Of a stretch of DNA of 64,000 bases, positions 53,554 to 62,836 are shown one piece after another. The translations under genes and the position numbers were made by a program. Below the pieces are notes generated by a model, which was not told the origin of the DNA, did no database searches, and saw only the letters and a program-made list of their open reading frames with translations. The stretch's first letter is position 1, and each line of letters starts with the position of its first letter. This DNA comes from Bacillota bacterium (GTDB lineage: Bacteria > Bacillota > Clostridia > Lachnospirales > Lachnospiraceae), in assembly GCA_023392535.1 (NCBI GenBank), contig JAEVYY010000007.1, forward strand, positions 1-64,000. Direction: 5' to 3'.

Positions 53554-55059
53554 ATGACAGCAGCAGTTTGGATGGAAGGGTTACAATTGGTGTTACAACC
53601 ATCGGTACTATTCTTCTTGGCAGCAGGTGTGATCATTGGTGCGATGATAGGTGCACTTCCTGGGTTATCTGCTACAATGGGTATTGCGATCATGACACCA
53701 ATTACATTTTGGTTTGCACCAGTAAATGGTTTTGCTATGTTAATGGGATTATGGAATTCTGCCATTTTCGCAGGAGGTATTTCTGCAATTCTGATAAATA
53801 CACCCGGTACACCAGCATCAATCACACAATCTTTTGACGGATATAGTTTATATCAGCAAGGAAAAGGTGGGCTGGCGTTAGGAATTAATGTAATTTTTTC
53901 ATTCCTCGGTGGAGTTTTTAGTACGCTTTGTTTAATTGTTTTTGCAACTCCAATTGCAAAATTCACAGTAACATTTGGACCTGCAGAATATTTTATGCTT
54001 GCTCTTTTTGGTTTAAGTATGATGGTAGCTGTAGCAGGTGGGGATGTTTTAAAGGGACTTATTTTAGGTGCAGCTGGAATTTTATTATCTTGTATTGGAC
54101 TTGATCCAATTTTAAGCGTTAAAAGATTTACCTTTGGAAATACATCTTTATTAGCAGGAATTTCTTTTATTCCTGTTATGGTTGGTATGTTTGGTATAGG
54201 AGAAGTAATGTTTCAAATCTATTCTCGCAAAAAAGAGCAGGAAAAACAGGATCAAGAAGCAAGAAAAGAAAATCTGCGTTTAGGTAAAATTTTGCCATCT
54301 GCAAAGGAGATGGCTACGTTAACACCTCGATGCTTGGCAGCGGCGGCAGTTGCAACTATAATAGGGGCCATTCCAGCTGCAGGTGGAGATATTGCATCCA
54401 TTATTTGTTGGGGTAATGCAAAAAAAATGAGTAAGCATCCTGAGGAGTATGGAAAAGGCTCTGTAGAAGGACTTGCAATAAGTTCAACAGCAAATAATGG
54501 CGTTATTGGGGGAGCCATGACAACAATGATGACCTTAGGTATTCCAGGCGATGCAGTAACAGCGATTCTTATAGGATCACTTACTATGTATGGAATGCAG
54601 CCAGGGTATAAGATGTTTACTGAAAACGCTACATTTACAGCTCAAATTATGTTGTTAATGTTACTCGCTAACGTAGCATTTTTAATTTTTGGTCTTATTA
54701 CTGCAAAAGTATCAGCAAAAGTTCTAAATGTTGCACAACCTACCGTATGGGTAGCTGTTTGTGTTTTATGTGTTGTTGGTTCTTATGCACTTAATAATAA
54801 CTTTTTTGATGTAGTTATTATGATGATTGCAGCAATGCTAGGTTTCTTATTTAAAGTATATGAGTTTCCAACGGGACCATTTATTCTAGGATTATTATTG
54901 GGTGGAATGCTGGAATCTAACTTGAGAAGAGCATTAGTAATGTCGCATGGGAACTATTCTATTTTTATTACCAGGCCTGTATCGTTCGTTCTACTAATTT
55001 TAGTACTAATTACATTTATATGGCCAATTATAAATGCATTCAGAATAAATAAAAAATAA
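53554..55059 (+). CDS. tctA: Tripartite tricarboxylate transporter large membrane subunit (TctA type)
   Basis: The 501-residue polytopic protein has the TctA signatures: GALPGLSATMGIAI near the start, LINTPGTPAS, and the second half GAIPAAGGDIASI with TLGIPGDAVTA. It is the ion-coupled carboxylate importer. AAGGAGATG precedes ATG 53554. Confidence 0.95.
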   Translation: MTAAVWMEGLQLVLQPSVLFFLAAGVIIGAMIGALPGLSATMGIAIMTPITFWFAPVNGFAMLMGLWNSAIFAGGISAILINTPGTPASITQSFDGYSLYQQGKGGLALGINVIFSFLGGVFSTLCLIVFATPIAKFTVTFGPAEYFMLALFGLSMMVAVAGGDVLKGLILGAAGILLSCIGLDPILSVKRFTFGNTSLLAGISFIPVMVGMFGIGEVMFQIYSRKKEQEKQDQEARKENLRLGKILPSAKEMATLTPRCLAAAAVATIIGAIPAAGGDIASIICWGNAKKMSKHPEEYGKGSVEGLAISSTANNGVIGGAMTTMMTLGIPGDAVTAILIGSLTMYGMQPGYKMFTENATFTAQIMLLMLLANVAFLIFGLITAKVSAKVLNVAQPTVWVAVCVLCVVGSYALNNNFFDVVIMMIAAMLGFLFKVYEFPTGPFILGLLLGGMLESNLRRALVMSHGNYSIFITRPVSFVLLILVLITFIWPIINAFRINKK

Positions 55060-55087
55060 TTTAATCATAAAAGAAAAGGGCACAAAG

Positions 55088-56050
55088 ATGAGCATTTTTC
55101 AGATAATAAAAGAGTTAGGAATCATTCCTGTGCTACAAATACCTAGTGTGTCAGTAGCAAAACCAATTGCAAAGGCATTGATAGATGGTGGAATTCCATT
55201 AGCCGAGATAATGTTTAGGAATGAATGCGCAGCAGAGTCCATAAAAATAATAAAAGAAGCTTATCCTAAGATGTGTATAGGTGGGGGAACGATATTGAAC
55301 GTGGAACAGGTCATGCAGGCAAAAGAAGCTGGCGCAGATTTTATTGTATCTCCAGGGTTTAATGAAGATGTTGTAAAAAAAGCAATCGAAGAAAAAATAC
55401 CGATATTACCCGGATGTGTGACTCCAACTGAAATAGAAGCGGGACTTAAGAAAGGATTAAAAGTATTTAAATTTTTTCCAGTAAAGTCCGTAGGCGGCAT
55501 TTCTGCTATAAAGGAATTAGTAGGCCCTTATAAAGATGTTGAGTTTGTAGTAACAGGTGGTCTGGAAATGGCCGATATAGATGAGTTCGCTTCTATTGAT
55601 AAAATAATTGGTATTGGGGGTGGGTTTGTAACACCTGATGAGGTAATTAAAAATGCTGAATATACAAAGATAACGGAATTATGTAAGGAAGCGATTCAAA
55701 TTTCTTTAAATTTTCATTTATGTCATATAGGAATTAATGGGAAAAATTCTATAGATGGAGAACATATTGCGAAAGAATTTGCAAATATATTTGGAATTCC
55801 ATATAAAAGAGGTGAGAAATCAGATTTTGCAGGTTCTATAATAGAGAGTACTAAAATTAATTTTCCAGGAACACTTGGGCATATAGCGATTGGAACAAAA
55901 TCAGTAGAAAGGGCAATCGCATATTTAAAAAATAAAGGCATTGAAATAAGAAAGGAATTTTTAAATGTTGGAGTGGATGGAACGATTATTGCTGCATATC
56001 TTAAGAATGAAATTGCTGGTTTTGCAATACATCTACTAAAAGATAATTAA
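55088..56050 (+). CDS. eda: KDPG/KHG aldolase with C-terminal glyoxalase-like extension
   Basis: In this 320-residue protein, residues 1-205 are a KDPG-type aldolase: EIMFRNE with the catalytic Glu, GGGTILN, FIVSPGFNEDV, PGCVTPTEIE, Schiff-base Lys in FKFFPVK and VTGGL. Residues 215-320 add a small vicinal-oxygen-chelate-like domain (HLCHIGIN, LGHIAIGTKSVERAIAYLKNKG). This fusion is known in clostridial proteins, and the extension's role is unclear. It closes the transporter operon and probably cleaves the keto-deoxy intermediate to pyruvate. Confidence 0.87.
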   Translation: MSIFQIIKELGIIPVLQIPSVSVAKPIAKALIDGGIPLAEIMFRNECAAESIKIIKEAYPKMCIGGGTILNVEQVMQAKEAGADFIVSPGFNEDVVKKAIEEKIPILPGCVTPTEIEAGLKKGLKVFKFFPVKSVGGISAIKELVGPYKDVEFVVTGGLEMADIDEFASIDKIIGIGGGFVTPDEVIKNAEYTKITELCKEAIQISLNFHLCHIGINGKNSIDGEHIAKEFANIFGIPYKRGEKSDFAGSIIESTKINFPGTLGHIAIGTKSVERAIAYLKNKGIEIRKEFLNVGVDGTIIAAYLKNEIAGFAIHLLKDN

Positions 56051-56128
56051 ATTAGATTGTATTTTTATATCGGTATAGTATAATGAATGTAATTAGTAAA
56101 GTGATATAAGTCCATATTGCATGGATAT

Positions 56129-56197
56129 CAACTCCTTTCATGGTAGGTATACTTGGTTTTTAGACAATTCCATTATACCATGACCAGAGAGGAGTTG
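56129..56197. repeat. Imperfect 69-base stem-loop
   Basis: CAACTCC pairs with GGAGTTG and, inside, TCATGGTA with TACCATGA, around a 30-base loop. It lies between the eda and GNAT genes. It could terminate the operon, but the symmetry of the arms (each holding a ribosome-binding-like GGAG on one strand) also suits a small mobile-element remnant. Confidence 0.45.
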
Positions 56198-56237
56198 TTT
56201 TAGAATAAAAAGCTACTTAGGATTAGGAGAATATGTT

Positions 56238-56639
56238 ATGGACATAAGATTGAGAAGGGCTGGAATTAATGATGCGACACTAATATGGAATATGCAGCGG
56301 GAAGCTTTTCAGGATTTACTGTTTAAATATCAAGATTATGATACTAATCCGGGTAATGAGCCAGTAGATAAAGTAATTGATAGAATAAACCAGGAAGTTA
56401 CATTTTTCTATTTTATATTCGTGGATGAGAAAGTTGTCGGTGCAATCAGAGTCGTAGATACCAAAGAAAACGATACCCATAAAAGGATTTCACCGTTGTT
56501 TATCCGAAAACAATATCGCAATCAAGGTATTGCACAAAATGCGATAAAGCTTGCGGAAGAAATACATGGAAAAGACCATTGGAGATTGGATACCATATTA
56601 GAAGAAAAAGGAAATTGTTATCTATATGAGAAGATGTGA
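56238..56639 (+). CDS. GNAT-family N-acetyltransferase
   Basis: The 133-residue single-domain acetyltransferase has the FVDEKVVGAIRVVD strand, an acetyl-CoA loop in RKQYRNQGIAQNAIK and a shortened C-terminus. Substrate unknown. TAGGAGAA precedes ATG 56238. Confidence 0.85.
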   Translation: MDIRLRRAGINDATLIWNMQREAFQDLLFKYQDYDTNPGNEPVDKVIDRINQEVTFFYFIFVDEKVVGAIRVVDTKENDTHKRISPLFIRKQYRNQGIAQNAIKLAEEIHGKDHWRLDTILEEKGNCYLYEKM

Positions 56640-56744
56640 TATCATGCAACTGGTAAAATAGAAAAGGTGAACGATAAACTAACTCTTGTCTACTATGAAA
56701 AATAAGAGTGGGTTTAAATTCTCGATATGAAATGAGTGTGAAAA

Positions 56745-57119
56745 ATGAAGACAAGAGCAGAAGCAATCGCATTTTGCAGCAAACTGCAAGAAATATATGA
56801 AGACATGCCATTTCATGATCCAAATTGGACTGTAATGCGGCATAATGCAAATAAGAAAGTATTTGCTTGGATTTACGAGAAAGACAGTTACATTTGGATT
56901 AATGTAAAATGTGATTTGGAATGGAGAGATTTTTGGCGTAGTACCTACAATTCTGTAGTGCCAGGATATCATCTGAATAAAGAACACTGGAATTCGATTA
57001 TTCTGGATGGATCAGTCCCAGACAAAGATATTAAAAGAATGATAGAGGAAAGTTATGACCTTACAAAACCAAGAAAAAAGTCGCCACACGCTAATAAAAA
57101 CGTACATCAGAAAAAATAA
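56745..57119 (+). CDS. MmcQ/YjbR family protein
   Basis: The 124-residue protein of the YjbR-like (CyaY-fold) family shows MPFHDPNWTVMR, FAWIYEKDSYIWINVKC and GYHLNKEHWNSIILDG, typical for the group. DNA binding has been suggested for members, but the role is poorly defined. The C-terminus is basic. Its end overlaps the next gene by 65 bases. Confidence 0.85.
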   Translation: MKTRAEAIAFCSKLQEIYEDMPFHDPNWTVMRHNANKKVFAWIYEKDSYIWINVKCDLEWRDFWRSTYNSVVPGYHLNKEHWNSIILDGSVPDKDIKRMIEESYDLTKPRKKSPHANKNVHQKK

Positions 57120-57720
57120 GTCAAATATAAAATATAATTCTATCCTATTTGCTGTAATAATTGGTATTTTTTTAGGATTAACAGCAAAGCTTGTGGATGT
57201 TCCAGAAATTACAGGGGAGCTTCCAATATTGGATGATATTTTTGCCAGGTTCGGTGTATGGATTTTTGCAGCAACACTATTAGCTGTTTTTTCAAATACG
57301 CCTGTACATGCAGCAATAAGAGTTTTTAGCTTTTTCTTCACAATGCTTTTGACATATTATGCATATACGATTTTGTTTCTTGGGTTCTTTCCGAAAGCAC
57401 AAATATTTTTATGGAGCATGATATCACTTATTTCGCCGTTCTGCGCAGCTGCTATGTGGCATGCAAAGGAAAATAGTAGCATTGCCAATATACTCGCAGC
57501 TTTGCCAATCACAGCACTGTGTACGGAGTGGTATCTTACAGGAAGAGAGGACATATTACTGCAAATTAGCTATTTAGGTATGATAGTTTGTCTTTTCATC
57601 TATGTGTCCAAAAATGTGAAGCGCTGCCTGCCGATTATACTGATTACAATAATAATGACTTGGTTATTAATAAAAACAGGATGTATGGAATTAATTTACG
57701 GAGAATTCTTAAATATATAA
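57055..57720 (+). CDS. Polytopic membrane protein, DUF6518-like
   Basis: The 221-residue protein has a basic N-terminus and about six hydrophobic helices, with FARFGVWIFAATLLAVFSNTP and WHAKENS landmarks. GAGGAAAG precedes ATG 57055, which supports the overlap with the upstream gene. Function unknown; assignment to DUF6518 is from memory of the pattern. Confidence 0.7.
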   Translation: MTLQNQEKSRHTLIKTYIRKNKSNIKYNSILFAVIIGIFLGLTAKLVDVPEITGELPILDDIFARFGVWIFAATLLAVFSNTPVHAAIRVFSFFFTMLLTYYAYTILFLGFFPKAQIFLWSMISLISPFCAAAMWHAKENSSIANILAALPITALCTEWYLTGREDILLQISYLGMIVCLFIYVSKNVKRCLPIILITIIMTWLLIKTGCMELIYGEFLNI

Positions 57721-57807
57721 ATTTCAATCTAAGGCTGAGAGAAATAATCGATCTCTTATATCGTTAACGGACCTTTTAGGGAAGTCCCTGTAACATATAA
57801 GGTTTTA

Positions 57808-57836
57808 TTGACTTTATTAAATTAACTTGCTATAAT
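57808..57836 (+). promoter_or_regulatory. Promoter of gdhA
   Basis: TTGACT (57808-57813), 17 bases, TATAAT (57831-57836). Confidence 0.78.
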
Positions 57837-57857
57837 TTTAAAGGTCATGTGGAAGGT

Positions 57858-57890
57858 AAGACCGAAACTTTAAATAGTTTGGGTCTTATT
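57858..57890 (+). terminator. Hairpin in the gdhA leader, possible attenuator
   Basis: AAGACC and AAACT arms (57858-57869) pair with AGTTT and GGTCTT (57876-57887), followed by ATTTT, between the promoter and the gdhA start. A terminator-like structure in a leader suggests attenuation. No known riboswitch core was recognised. Confidence 0.5.
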
Positions 57891-57930
57891 TTGACTTTAA
57901 TTTATCTAAACTAAAAACAGGATTATTTAG

Positions 57931-59277
<1,347 letters not shown>

Positions 59278-59287
59278 ATACTGAGTC

Positions 59288-59310
59288 CGTACCTTTTAAA
59301 GAAGGGTACG
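59288..59310 (+). terminator. First hairpin after gdhA
   Basis: CGTACC and GGTACG arms (59288-59310). It lacks a U-run and is followed by the stronger terminator at 59351. Confidence 0.5.
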
Positions 59311-59350
59311 CACTTGTTTGTTTTATATTTAAAAATTGCGTTATATTGAG

Positions 59351-59382
59351 ACAGGCTAACTATAATAGTAGCCTGTTTTTTT
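59351..59382 (+). terminator. Terminator after gdhA
   Basis: ACAGGCTA (59351-59358) pairs with TAGCCTGT (59369-59376), followed by a run of T. Confidence 0.9.
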
Positions 59383-59398
59383 AGTACAGAAATAAATC

Positions 59399-59429
59399 TT
59401 GACTCTCACGTGTCGTGATAGTGTAGTAT
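59399..59429 (+). promoter_or_regulatory. MerR-type promoter with 19-bp spacer and central operator
   Basis: TTGACT (59399-59404) and TAGTAT (59424-59429) are 19 bases apart, the stretched spacing used by MerR activators. The dyad ACT-C-TCACG-TGT-CGTGA-T-AGT (59402-59422) fills the spacer. The MerR gene follows directly, so autoregulation is expected. Confidence 0.85.
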
Positions 59430-59458
59430 GAAAATAGAAACGAAAGGAGGTGCTGTTG

Positions 59459-60346
59459 TTGAAAACAGTAAAAGAAGTGGCAAAGTTAACAGGGGTGAGT
59501 ATAAGAACGCTGCAATACTATGATGAAATTGGTCTATTTAAGCCAACCAGGACAAGCGCATCGGGGTATCGTCTGTATGATGAGGAATCTTTAAAAGAAT
59601 TACAACAAATACTTTTCTTTAAAGAGTTGGATTTTCAATTAAAAGATATCAAAAAGATAATGGATGATCCTCATTTTGACAAAATAAGTGCGTTTCAAGA
59701 GCAAAAGAAGCTAATTGAGGCAAAAAGAAATCGTCTCAATGGATTATTAGAATTATTGGAAAAGCTTGAAAAAGGAGAAACGTGTATGAGCTTTAAAGAA
59801 TTTGATATGTCTGATTATATTGCTGCACTAGAAAAATTTAAAAATGAAAAGGTGACTGAGATTACGGAACATTGGGGGAGTATGGAAGAATTTGATAAAT
59901 TGATATCCAGGGTTAAGGATAAAGAATCTGATATTGCTGAAATTGCAATCAAGCAGTACGGGAGCATTGAAAAATATACGGAAGCCATGAAAGATAATTT
60001 AGAACATTTTTCAGAAAGAATGGAAAGCTTAAATCAGTTAAAAGAAGTAAGTCATGATTATATTGAGGAAAATAAGAAATTAACAAAGGAACTAGTGTCT
60101 GATCTTTCAGAAGATGTAAGAACGGAAAGAGTTCAGAAAATTATTCATAAAATGGTAACATTAAATGAACAAATGACACCTCAGGGAATTGATATGGGTG
60201 ATAATTATTGGGACATGATAATTGATGGCTATTTAAAGGAAGGAAAGCTGAACGAAATTAACGATAAGCTATATGGATCCGGAGCATCAAATTATATGGG
60301 AAAAGCGTTACAATATTATTTTCATAAAGAGTATAAAAAAATATAA
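59459..60346 (+). CDS. MerR-family regulator with TipAS-like effector domain
   Basis: The start is TTG 59459 (8 bases behind AAAGGAGG; TTG 59456 is also possible), giving 295 residues. It has the N-terminal MerR helix-turn-helix (VAKLTGVSIRTLQYYDEIGL, RLYDEESL), a long dimerisation helix, and a C-terminal helical domain like the antibiotic-binding TipAS domain (GSMEEFDKLI, YGSIEKYTEAM). Such proteins bind small cyclic peptides or other drugs. No target gene other than itself is visible. Confidence 0.9.
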   Translation: MKTVKEVAKLTGVSIRTLQYYDEIGLFKPTRTSASGYRLYDEESLKELQQILFFKELDFQLKDIKKIMDDPHFDKISAFQEQKKLIEAKRNRLNGLLELLEKLEKGETCMSFKEFDMSDYIAALEKFKNEKVTEITEHWGSMEEFDKLISRVKDKESDIAEIAIKQYGSIEKYTEAMKDNLEHFSERMESLNQLKEVSHDYIEENKKLTKELVSDLSEDVRTERVQKIIHKMVTLNEQMTPQGIDMGDNYWDMIIDGYLKEGKLNEINDKLYGSGASNYMGKALQYYFHKEYKKI

Positions 60347-60522
60347 TTGAAGATATTTTAGATTTAAGATATGATATAGTAAGATATAAGACAAAAGTAC
60401 TAAAATTCAGACCTGATAATAATTAGGAACAAACTTGATACGTATCGCCAGATTATTGCAGATGATAGAAAGGGTAATGACGGTATAGAAGAAAGTATGA
60501 ATTTAGAATAATGGGGGGTTGT

Positions 60523-61476
60523 GTGAAAAAACATAAAAGTATACTCACAGTTTTAATTCTAGTATTATTAGCAGAAAGCTTGAGCTTAAGATCATATGCA
60601 AAAGAATATATTCCTTCTGTTTCAAATAACTATTCTACTTTGCGTGTTCCGACACAAATAGTAAAGATAAATTCTTCCTACTTTATTGTTGATAGTTATC
60701 ATAATCAGGTTATATATAATGGGGGGGCTGGTGGAAAACTGACAGATTGGTCTTTGATGGATAATAGACTGAATCAACCGCATGCTATAGCAAGTGATGG
60801 AATTGTTTATATGGTTATGGATACAGAAAATAATAAGGTGTCTATCTATGAAAAAGGAAATGTATGTTTTTATAAACTTCAAGAGTTTGATAATATTGGT
60901 AACAGACCACATTATGTAATTTACGATGAAGCAACAGGCCTTTTTTACGCATGGAGCTCAACTACAGGTGAAATGTATCTATTTAGAAGAGAGCAGGAGA
61001 GTACAAATGTAGTTCTTGAAAATGTTATGCAAGTACCATCACTTTATGGCAAGTATGTAAGATCTTTTACTATTGAGGGAGATCTCATTTATTTGCCTTG
61101 TGTTACTAGCAGTAGTATTGTAGTGGTCGACAGGTATACATTTGAAGTAAAAGCAGAGTACCCGATCCCGATTACAATGGCTGGCATGAATCAGATTACA
61201 AAAATACAGAATTATTTTTATATTACAGTTTCATCCGATTATAATGATGATCAAAAATTTGCTACGATAATAAGAACTCCTTCTCTTGAACAGTTATCTA
61301 TGGGTTGCTATGAAAACATCTATAGCAAGTTTGGAAAGGATGGAGTTCCATATTACATATCTTTTTTTGATAATTATTACTTTATGGTCGTTATTAGGGA
61401 AAACGGGGCCTCCTGCTTATATAAATTTAACATAGTGGAAGATAATATACAAAATATTCAAAAGATAAATTATTAA
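60523..61476 (+). CDS. Secreted beta-propeller-like protein, unknown function
   Basis: From GTG 60523 (GGGGGG 5 bases ahead) the protein has 317 residues (ATG 60511 gives 321). It has a signal peptide (ILTVLILVLLAESLSLRSYA) and then repeated short-strand units (LRVPTQIVKINSSYFIVDSYH, LNQPHAIASDGIVYMVMD, NRPHYVIYDEATGLFYAW) like NHL-type propellers. No catalytic motif. It is extracellular and probably binding or structural. Confidence 0.72.
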   Translation: MKKHKSILTVLILVLLAESLSLRSYAKEYIPSVSNNYSTLRVPTQIVKINSSYFIVDSYHNQVIYNGGAGGKLTDWSLMDNRLNQPHAIASDGIVYMVMDTENNKVSIYEKGNVCFYKLQEFDNIGNRPHYVIYDEATGLFYAWSSTTGEMYLFRREQESTNVVLENVMQVPSLYGKYVRSFTIEGDLIYLPCVTSSSIVVVDRYTFEVKAEYPIPITMAGMNQITKIQNYFYITVSSDYNDDQKFATIIRTPSLEQLSMGCYENIYSKFGKDGVPYYISFFDNYYFMVVIRENGASCLYKFNIVEDNIQNIQKINY

Positions 61477-61496
61477 TATGTTATTTTTTATGATAT

Positions 61497-62570
61497 CTAC
61501 TTAGCAGGAACGATATGTATAAGTCCAATTGTACCACTATAAGCTGGTGTAAAAATGTGCTGGCGGACCTGGTCTGTTATCATACCATCCCAGGATGTGT
61601 GAAGATGACCGGCTAGAACCTGCTTCACGTTAGAGTCATCACGATAAATGTAATCGATATATTTATTGGTTTCTTCATTTGGAATATATTCTCCTCCACC
61701 CCAGTAATATATTTTATTTCTAAATTCCATGGACAGAGTTTCTAGGGAATCATCTACATAGGATCTATAAGGGACATGAGTTACGGCAATGATAGGTTTA
61801 TTAGTATCATATAGTTTTTTTAATATCTCTAGCTGTTCAACTGTTATATTTTTTGTGGAGTTATTTATGCCGACAATTAAGAATTCTCCAAAATCCAAAT
61901 ATTTATCATGGAGATCATCTCCATCTATTGATTTGTGAAGCTCGTAAACATGCTCTTGGGTAAAATTTTCATTTCCATACCATGAGCCATAGTCGTGGTC
62001 AGCTCTGATATAGATAATTGGTGCATATAATTGTGAATATCCTTCTATAAAGGCTGACATGTTTTTGGTGCTGCAGTAGTCCATCAAATCACCACCCAAT
62101 ATAATACCGTCATAATCTCCTATATTTAGAAATTTAACAATTTCTGGCCAAAGTTCATCGGTATGTTTACCATCAGCAGTAACAAACATATTGTTGTAAC
62201 GATCTTCTACTGTTGGCAAAAATTCTTCTGAAACATCCCCACTTTCGTGGTCGGCTATTAAGTGAAGATCACTAACCCATGCCAAGGTATATTCTTTTGT
62301 CAGATTAGGTATTTCTATAGTTACTATCTCTGTAGTAAAAGTATACTCAGGCTTAGGATAAATGATGCCTTCTGACTCTTCAATGGTATGCTCCTCAGTA
62401 GGTTCTTCTATTGAATTTTTATCTGTAGGAGTTGGATTGTTTTCTACTATTGCTGTGCTTGGTTTTGAAAGCTTGTATTGATAAATAATTATAAAGCTAA
62501 GTATGAATAATAATAGTATCAGTATTACCATTTGCCATAAGTTAAAATTGTTTTTTTTCATATGTTTCAT
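61497..62570 (-). CDS. Membrane-anchored metallophosphoesterase
   Basis: From ATG 62570 (GAGG about 10 bases ahead on the minus strand) the protein has 357 residues. It has a membrane anchor (about 12-31), a Thr/Glu-rich stalk and a calcineurin-like phosphoesterase domain with DLHL, GGDLMD, RADHDY, THVP and AGHLHTS. The third motif has Asp where the family normally has Asn (GNHD). The longer upstream frame lacks a ribosome-binding site. It acts outside the cell; substrate unknown. Confidence 0.85.
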   Translation of the reverse strand: MKHMKKNNFNLWQMVILILLLFILSFIIIYQYKLSKPSTAIVENNPTPTDKNSIEEPTEEHTIEESEGIIYPKPEYTFTTEIVTIEIPNLTKEYTLAWVSDLHLIADHESGDVSEEFLPTVEDRYNNMFVTADGKHTDELWPEIVKFLNIGDYDGIILGGDLMDYCSTKNMSAFIEGYSQLYAPIIYIRADHDYGSWYGNENFTQEHVYELHKSIDGDDLHDKYLDFGEFLIVGINNSTKNITVEQLEILKKLYDTNKPIIAVTHVPYRSYVDDSLETLSMEFRNKIYYWGGGEYIPNEETNKYIDYIYRDDSNVKQVLAGHLHTSWDGMITDQVRQHIFTPAYSGTIGLIHIVPAK

Positions 62571-62698
62571 TATAGGAATGCCTCTAAAAGGAATGCATGG
62601 TTTATAATTTTCTAGTAAATCATACCATAAAGCATAGCAAGTGTAAAGAAAACACCCTTTCATGGGATTTGACAAATAACTAATAAAATATACCATAA

Positions 62699-62727
62699 TT
62701 GACACAATTTTACATTAAACATATAAT
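62699..62727 (+). promoter_or_regulatory. Consensus sigma-A promoter of the zinc-ribbon gene
   Basis: TTGACA (62699-62704), 17 bases, TATAAT (62722-62727), a perfect consensus pair, 110 bases upstream of the start at 62837. The divergent metallophosphoesterase gene begins 129 bases away. Confidence 0.85.
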
Positions 62728-62836
62728 ATAGTAATAGAGTTTCAAGTATTGAATGATGATACATTTGAATTAACAGGGGCTGCTCTGTATTCCATTTAGT
62801 TTGCTAAAGAGAAAAAAGTAAGAGGGAGATATAAGT

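Noticed and set aside
56129..56230. Small minus-strand toxin gene behind AAAGGAG in the 56.1 kb stem-loop
   Set aside because: The frame stops after nine codons, too short and without a membrane helix.
57721..57800. CTGAGA and AGGGAAG words resembling a TPP riboswitch ahead of gdhA
   Set aside because: The central ACCTGA and GATAAT-CCAGCG core is absent and the segment lies upstream of the clear promoter.
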